NCBI GenBank assembly: GCA_903858195.1
Contig: CAIOHW010000227.1
Span: 1 to 13,563, forward strand
Direction of reading: 5' to 3'
Source of the DNA: Oligoflexia bacterium
GTDB lineage: Bacteria > Bdellovibrionota > UBA1018
Length of the DNA stretch: 13,563 nt
Part shown: one piece after another, positions 6,418 to 13,563 of the stretch
Position numbering within the stretch: the stretch's first letter is position 1
How the letters are laid out: each line of letters begins with the position of its first letter
The notes under the pieces: generated by a model
Told to the model about the DNA's origin: nothing
The model's input: the letters and a program-made list of their open reading frames with translations, nothing else
Database searches by the model: none
Translations under genes and position numbers: made by a program

Positions 6418-7173
6418 ATGATGGCCCTCCGGAAGATCATCCTCACACCCAAACAAAAGCTCTTTCTGGAGTTCCTGCAGCATTTCGAAGCGCGCAACGG
6501 TTACGCGCCCTCCCAGCAGGAGATCGCCACCCACTTCGGCTTTAAATCTCTGGGGACCGTCCAGGACTACCTCAAGCGCCTCGAAGAACTCGGGGCATTG
6601 AAGAAGACCTGGAATGCCCGGCGCAGTACGGAGCTCATGCCCAAGGCGGCAGCACAGATTTCTGCCACCGCCACAACCACGAACCCGCATGACCTCCCGT
6701 ACGAAGTCCAAGAACCCGGCTCTCGGGCACGGTCCCCACTCCCGAATCCCCCCATCGCGCTGCCTCGCAGTTTTTCGGTCCCACTTCTGGGACGCGTTGC
6801 CGCAGGCCGACCGATCGAGGCCGCCACGCAGGCAGGCCGCGAACTTGAGATTCCACCCACCCTCATCCCCACGCGTTTTCACAAAGACGCCTACGCGCTC
6901 GAGGTCCGTGGCGATTCCATGATCGAGGACGGCATTTTTGACGGTGACTTCGTCATCATCAAAAAACAGGCTCATGCCGAAAACGGGCAGACCGTCGTGG
7001 GACTCCTCAATGGCTCGGAAGCGACGATCAAGCGCTACCAGCGCCGCGGCTCGCGCATCGAGCTCCACGCGGCCAACGAAAAGTACAAACCCATTGTCGT
7101 TGCCAACGGAGATGCCGGAGCCCACGCCTTCCGAATCGAAGGCGTCCTCCTTGCCCTTTTCAGGAAGTACTGA
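6418..7173 (+). CDS. lexA: LexA repressor
   Basis: LexA is the SOS repressor and self-cleaves when RecA-ssDNA filaments form. The product has 251 residues from ATG 6418; the adjacent ATG 6421 is equally possible. The frame also runs back to a TTG at 6382, but that lies inside the operator. Residues 8-73 form a winged helix-turn-helix, with recognition region SLGTVQDYLKRLEELG. The cleavage site is Ala129-Gly130 in GRVAAGRP, the catalytic Ser167 lies in GDSMIEDG and the Lys205 in ATIKRY, so the protein should be cleavable. It is about 50 residues longer than the E. coli protein, mainly through a Pro/Ser/Thr-rich linker (about 78-120) between the DNA-binding and protease domains. The recognition helix differs from the E. 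coli one, fitting a non-E. coli operator. It heads the operon, 23 bp before imuA, so it would autoregulate and control the whole mutasome. Confidence 0.95.
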   Translation: MMALRKIILTPKQKLFLEFLQHFEARNGYAPSQQEIATHFGFKSLGTVQDYLKRLEELGALKKTWNARRSTELMPKAAAQISATATTTNPHDLPYEVQEPGSRARSPLPNPPIALPRSFSVPLLGRVAAGRPIEAATQAGRELEIPPTLIPTRFHKDAYALEVRGDSMIEDGIFDGDFVIIKKQAHAENGQTVVGLLNGSEATIKRYQRRGSRIELHAANEKYKPIVVANGDAGAHAFRIEGVLLALFRKY

Positions 7174-7182
7174 GCTTTGAAC

Positions 7183-7188
7183 AGGAGG
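7183..7188 (+). promoter_or_regulatory. Ribosome binding site of imuA
   Basis: AGGAGG stands 8 nt before ATG 7197 and only 3 nt before the out-of-frame ATG 7192. It therefore decides the imuA start. Confidence 0.8.
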
Positions 7189-7196
7189 TTCATGCC

Positions 7197-7967
7197 ATGC
7201 TCACCCGACTCAACATTGCCCCGGTGCTCACAGCAGATCACCTCAGACAGACGGACCGACTCGCCCGACTTCGCGAGACCCCGGGCATCCTCAAGACCCC
7301 CCCTGCGAGTCCGCACATCGAACATGATGGCATCTTCGTCCCACGCGGCGCGATCACCGAGATCAGCGGCCCCCCGGGCAGTGGCAAGACGGAGTGGACA
7401 CTCAGATTCATATCGTCGTGCTTTTCAAATCTTTGCAGTTCCGCAAAAGACTCCGGCCAACACTCAAACCAAGACGAGCGTATCGGAATGGTCGGATCTG
7501 GAGGGGTGGTCCAGAATAGGACAACGAGAGTTGCCACAAGGGTGGCATGGATTGAGGACGCGTTTACGGCAAATCCTAGGGGTTTTGCCGAGCACGGCGC
7601 CGATCTCAGTCAGTTTCTTTTTGTCGAGGGCGGTAAGGACGCCCTCTGGGCCACCCACCAGGTACTTCGCAGCCAGCTTTTTGGTGCGGTCGTGCTCTGG
7701 GTGCGTGAGTCGGTACTGAGTGCTACCAAACCCTCGGTCGAACTTCGCAAGCTCCAGCTCAGCGCCGAGCAGGCGGGGGCTCCCCTTCTCCTCCTTTGTT
7801 CGCAACCACGCCCCACTGGGGTGAACTGGCCGGTGAGTCTCCAAATGAACATGGATCCTCGGACGCGCAGACCGCGCATCCTCCAACAAAGCCCGCGTTC
7901 TGAAGAGGTTGGTCATGAGCGCAGAAGACCGTTGCAGACATTCCGTACTCGCCTGCATTCTGCCTGA
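7197..7967 (+). CDS. imuA: ImuA-like RecA-fold mutasome accessory protein
   Basis: The product has 256 residues. ImuA proteins are RecA-fold partners of ImuB and DnaE2 in damage-induced mutagenesis. The N-terminal helix region precedes an intact Walker A motif GPPGSGKT (residues 58-65). Later segments match the RecA-like core of ImuA: VAWIEDAF (a strand plus acidic residues), LSQFLFVEGG, LWATHQVLRS, FGAVVLWV, LRKLQLSAEQAGAPLLLL and WPVSLQM. Between the P-loop helix and VAWIED is an extra segment of about 40 residues (75-116), rich in Ser, Gln, Gly and Asn and locally lower in GC. It looks like a disordered insertion. The 3' end overlaps imuB by 53 bp, supporting translational coupling. The assignment rests on weak sequence motifs plus strong gene order; plain RecA is unlikely given the short length and lack of RecA C-terminal features. 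Confidence 0.85.
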   Translation: MLTRLNIAPVLTADHLRQTDRLARLRETPGILKTPPASPHIEHDGIFVPRGAITEISGPPGSGKTEWTLRFISSCFSNLCSSAKDSGQHSNQDERIGMVGSGGVVQNRTTRVATRVAWIEDAFTANPRGFAEHGADLSQFLFVEGGKDALWATHQVLRSQLFGAVVLWVRESVLSATKPSVELRKLQLSAEQAGAPLLLLCSQPRPTGVNWPVSLQMNMDPRTRRPRILQQSPRSEEVGHERRRPLQTFRTRLHSA

Positions 7968-9321
7968 TCGACTTGGGCCAGAACAGGCTGAGGTCTTCCT
8001 GCGCTTCAGTCCGCGCATCGCACTGCGCAGGCGTACGCCGTGGGCAGTCTTCCTTGACCTACGGGGCATCCGCTCACCTCACCTGCCGCTGAAGATCCGA
8101 GCCGCGCTGGAAAGGCTGGGCATCGAGGGCAAACTCGGGATCGGGCTCGGCCCCAGTCCGGGCGATGCACTGCTGGGGGCGCTTGCGCCAAGCCCGGAAA
8201 TGAGGCTCGACGCGCGCACCATCGACCTCCTGCTCGACCCTTTTGGAATGGAGCCCGCAAGCCGAGAACTCGTCGCATGGAGCGCGCTTCTGGAGCAGCT
8301 CGGCATCCGCACTTCAAGCGAGCTCGCACGCCTGCCACTTACGGCACTGGGCTCGCGCTTCGGGCGCAGAGGCGTTGAGCTTGCCCGCAGGCTCGAGGCC
8401 GAACGCGAGGAGGCCCTGCCCGATCTCTGGCCCGTATTCACTCCGCCGCAGAGGGTTCACGAGGAGATCCGCTTTGACCCCGACCAGGAGGCTCCGACGG
8501 CGTACGAGCCCCTGCTCTTTTTGGCCCGGCCGCTGTTGGATCGCCTGTGCCTCAGACTCAGGGCGCGCTCACTCAGGCTTCAGTCGCTGGTGCTCTCGCT
8601 TGAAATCCGCAACCGCATGCACCCCACCACGCTCACGCTCTCTCAGCCACAGGGTTCGCTCGTGGGCATGCTCCCCCTCTTCCAAGAGCACCTACAGCGC
8701 CGAATCGCCGAAGGCGCGGGCCTGGGCACGTCCGGCAACGCATACGACACCGACTTCGCCGCCGACGGTACCCACGGAGTTTCCTGCATCAGGATCGAGG
8801 TCCTTGAGACCGCTCCCGGGCTATCGGGCCAACGCGATCTCTTTGACCGCATCGACGAGCTCTCCGAGAGCTGGGACTCGCTCATCGGAAGACTGCAGCA
8901 GCGACTGGGACCGGAGGCCTCATTCTTCGCCCTTCCCACCCGCCAGCACCTGCCCGAGAAAGGCTGGAAGCCCGCCAAGCCCGAGCAGCTGCCCCCCGTA
9001 CGGGTAGCGACGGCAGGGCCACCGGGAACTCTCGCGCGAGCGGCACTGCTTGCGCCGGCCCCCAGCCGGCTTCTCAAGCGCACGGTCCCGCTTCGGATCG
9101 ACGGCTCCCATCTGGAATGGCCAAAAAAACGCCTGCGGATCCTCGAAGTCGAGGGCCCGGAGCGCATCACGCCTCCGGTCCAGACGGCCGAGGCTGCGGC
9201 GCAAGAAAGGCTCTACTACCGCATCCGCTGCCACGAGGGCCCCATGCTCTGGGCCTACACTCACGACGAGGGCCCTTTTGAGTCCCTGCAGGGCGTCCTG
9301 CTTCACGGGTATTTTGATTAA
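7915..9321 (+). CDS. imuB: ImuB, Y-family-like non-catalytic mutasome hub
   Basis: The product has 468 residues from ATG 7915, with AAGAGG at 7903-7908 and 6-nt spacing. The upstream TTG at 7909 has no such site. ImuB is the inactive DinB-like adaptor linking DnaE2 and ImuA to the beta clamp. Matches to the family are SVLACILPD at the first strand, FLRFSPRIAL and VFLDLRG of the palm, a thumb/HhH region (LLEQLGIRTSSELARLPL), a little-finger domain (about 175-290), and the C-terminal ImuB block with LQQRLGPEASFF, YYRIRC and a final LLHGYFD. A QRDLF pentapeptide (306-310) fits the clamp-binding motif. The palm lacks roughly 65-70 residues that normally lie between the first strand and the RFSPRIAL helix, so the first catalytic carboxylate region is gone altogether. 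The catalytic residues of active Y-family enzymes are not seen. Confidence 0.9.
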   Translation: MSAEDRCRHSVLACILPDRLGPEQAEVFLRFSPRIALRRRTPWAVFLDLRGIRSPHLPLKIRAALERLGIEGKLGIGLGPSPGDALLGALAPSPEMRLDARTIDLLLDPFGMEPASRELVAWSALLEQLGIRTSSELARLPLTALGSRFGRRGVELARRLEAEREEALPDLWPVFTPPQRVHEEIRFDPDQEAPTAYEPLLFLARPLLDRLCLRLRARSLRLQSLVLSLEIRNRMHPTTLTLSQPQGSLVGMLPLFQEHLQRRIAEGAGLGTSGNAYDTDFAADGTHGVSCIRIEVLETAPGLSGQRDLFDRIDELSESWDSLIGRLQQRLGPEASFFALPTRQHLPEKGWKPAKPEQLPPVRVATAGPPGTLARAALLAPAPSRLLKRTVPLRIDGSHLEWPKKRLRILEVEGPERITPPVQTAEAAAQERLYYRIRCHEGPMLWAYTHDEGPFESLQGVLLHGYFD

Positions 9322-9351
9322 AGGAGCCACCTCTGCTACCACTAAAGCATC

Positions 9352-10131
9352 ATGCGAGGCACATTCTTCCAGGCACCGATCGAGATCCGCATCGAGATCC
9401 AGGGCGAGAAGTGGAAACAGGGCGACACCGTTTCCGGCACCGTCACGTTCAAGAACCGCGGCAATGCTCCTGCAAAGGCTGCCGAGGCCACGATTTCGCT
9501 GGCCCGCGGCACGCTCAAGAAGGTCCAGAAAAAAGACCCCGATGGTCTCGACATCGTCGAGACCCACGCCCTCGAGGCTGCAGGCCTGGCCACCTCGGTC
9601 GCCCCGGGCGAAGAGCACACCCATCCGTTCAGCTTCAAGCTGGGCGCCAATGCCTATGTCACCGACACGGTCACGAGCCTCTTTGTGATTGTCGGCAAAG
9701 TTGCCGCCGGCCAGACGAGCTGGCCCGTGCTGCAGCTCAACGTCGCGCCTTCGGACATCATCGCCGAGTTCGTCAAGACGCTCACGATCGAGCACCACTT
9801 TGCGTTCAAGGACTACAAAGCCACGAAAAACGGCGTGCAGGCCAAGCTCGATGCTCCCGACGGCCAGTCATGGGCCTCGCTCGACGGGCTCGACATGAAC
9901 TTCTGGTTCGAAGGCCCCGCCCAGAACGAAGACCTGCAGGTCGACTACGGCTTTGTGGTCAAGAAGGTGAAGCCCAACGTGGCCTCGGTCACCTACCTCA
10001 AGGAAAAGCGCCCCTTCAGCCAGGTCTTCAGCCGCCAGCAGTACCTCACGCCCAGCGGCCGCGTGAACTTCGACGAGATCCGAAGGGGTATCGTCGCCGC
10101 CCTCGAGCAGCTCTCAAAAAATCCGCTCTAG
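9352..10131 (+). CDS. Unknown cytoplasmic protein in the mutasome operon, possibly arrestin/Spo0M-like
   Basis: The product has 259 residues. A TAA lies three codons upstream, so ATG 9352 is the first possible ATG. The nearest good Shine-Dalgarno (AGGAG 9322-9326) is 25 nt away, so initiation may be weak or coupled. There is no signal peptide or membrane segment. The N-terminal half is beta-rich: IEIRIEIQGEKWKQGDTVSG, VTFKNRG, ATISLARG, then HPFSFKLG and a TSWPVLQLNV strand. This resembles the strand pattern of arrestin-like sandwiches such as Spo0M; the resemblance is by eye and tentative. The second half (about 125-259) has KTLTIEHHFAFKDY, a GLDMNFWFEGP strand and a final helix with IRRGIVAALEQL. 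It sits 30 bp after imuB and 21 bp before dnaE2, on the same strand, so it is probably co-expressed in the SOS response. I know of no described mutasome subunit with this sequence. Confidence 0.75.
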   Translation: MRGTFFQAPIEIRIEIQGEKWKQGDTVSGTVTFKNRGNAPAKAAEATISLARGTLKKVQKKDPDGLDIVETHALEAAGLATSVAPGEEHTHPFSFKLGANAYVTDTVTSLFVIVGKVAAGQTSWPVLQLNVAPSDIIAEFVKTLTIEHHFAFKDYKATKNGVQAKLDAPDGQSWASLDGLDMNFWFEGPAQNEDLQVDYGFVVKKVKPNVASVTYLKEKRPFSQVFSRQQYLTPSGRVNFDEIRRGIVAALEQLSKNPL

Positions 10132-10152
10132 CGCGTCTCCCACAGGTGGCTC

Positions 10153-13356
<3,204 letters not shown>

Positions 13357-13414
13357 AGTCAGGGTTTTGACGGGGCAACAGACGGCACAACTTTCAATCC
13401 TTCTTCAACCCAGA

Positions 13415-13428
13415 CAAAACCTGTTTTG
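13415..13428. promoter_or_regulatory. Perfect 14-bp palindrome CAAAACCTGTTTTG apart from the CT centre
   Basis: CAAAAC and GTTTTG are exact inverted copies two bases apart, about 65 bp upstream of the exported protein at the right edge. The 2-base loop makes an RNA hairpin unlikely, so a protein-binding operator is the better guess. The rest of the 13357-13492 gap shows no clear terminator for dnaE2. Confidence 0.3.
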
Positions 13429-13492
13429 CCGTGCCCTTCGCTCGTGTCAGTCTTAAGGGCATCTTTTCAAGAATACGGAGCAAAATCACCCC

Positions 13493-13563
13493 ATGAAAAA
13501 GATCTTTTCCAACTCGTTCATCTTCACGACCGCTGCGGCGGCAATCGCGCTGCTCGGCCAGAG
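13493..13563 (+). CDS. Exported protein, N-terminus only
   Basis: Only 23 codons are inside the window. The product starts MKKIFSNSF, then a hydrophobic Ala/Ile/Leu stretch (residues 9-22), which is a typical Sec or lipoprotein signal sequence. GGAG lies 12 nt before the ATG, a long spacing. The rest of the gene is beyond the edge and no function can be given. Confidence 0.6.
   Translation, partial: MKKIFSNSFIFTTAAAAIALLGQ

Noticed and set aside
8337..8344. A perfect ACTTACGG inside imuB
   Set aside because: Single copy within coding sequence with no partner at 11-12 bp; likely chance.
13367..13395. TTGACG after dnaE2 as a promoter for the right-edge gene
   Set aside because: No TATAAT-like hexamer at 16-18 bp spacing.

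Overview
The window is compact, GC-rich bacterial DNA. By my reading it comes from a Bdellovibrionota/Oligoflexia-like predatory-type lineage. The main pointers are the HNH protein architecture (helical N-terminus plus C-terminal HNH), several lipoprotein or Sec-exported proteins, and a lexA-imuA-imuB-dnaE2 cassette. This taxonomic call is an inference; there is no rRNA gene and no tRNA gene here.

Left part (1-5199), envelope and periplasm: a minus-strand lipoprotein whose C-terminal half looks like the start of a DUF5117-type zinc metalloprotease runs off the left edge. Divergent from it is an exported alpha/beta hydrolase. Next come a periplasmic protein with one c-type heme motif (CIACH) and a TPR-like C-terminus, and then three small exported paralogues (two overlapping by ATGA, a third 206 bp downstream). 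The three share a helical core of about 65 residues that I do not recognise.

Middle (5203-6207, minus strand): an HNH endonuclease-like protein, convergent with the last small gene (3 bp between stop codons) and divergent from lexA.

Right part (6418-13356), an SOS mutagenesis operon: lexA, imuA (RecA-like accessory), imuB (catalytically inactive Y-family-like adaptor), an extra gene that may have an arrestin/Spo0M-like beta-sandwich fold, and dnaE2/imuC (error-prone C-family polymerase). The genes are separated by -53 to +30 bp, which suggests one transcript. LexA probably represses it from three helically phased ACTTACGG repeats just upstream of lexA, over the predicted promoter. On DNA damage LexA self-cleaves, the mutasome is made, and ImuB bridges DnaE2 and ImuA to the beta clamp.

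Right edge (13493-13563): the first codons of an exported protein.

No stretch longer than 300 bp lacks a gene. The larger gaps (2239-2350, 4569-4773, 6208-6417, 13357-13492) hold the candidate sites and hairpins listed below. I saw no mobile element, CRISPR array or RNA gene. The most novel points are the direct-repeat LexA operator, the extra gene inside the mutasome operon, the N-terminally reduced ImuB, and the three-paralogue exported family.
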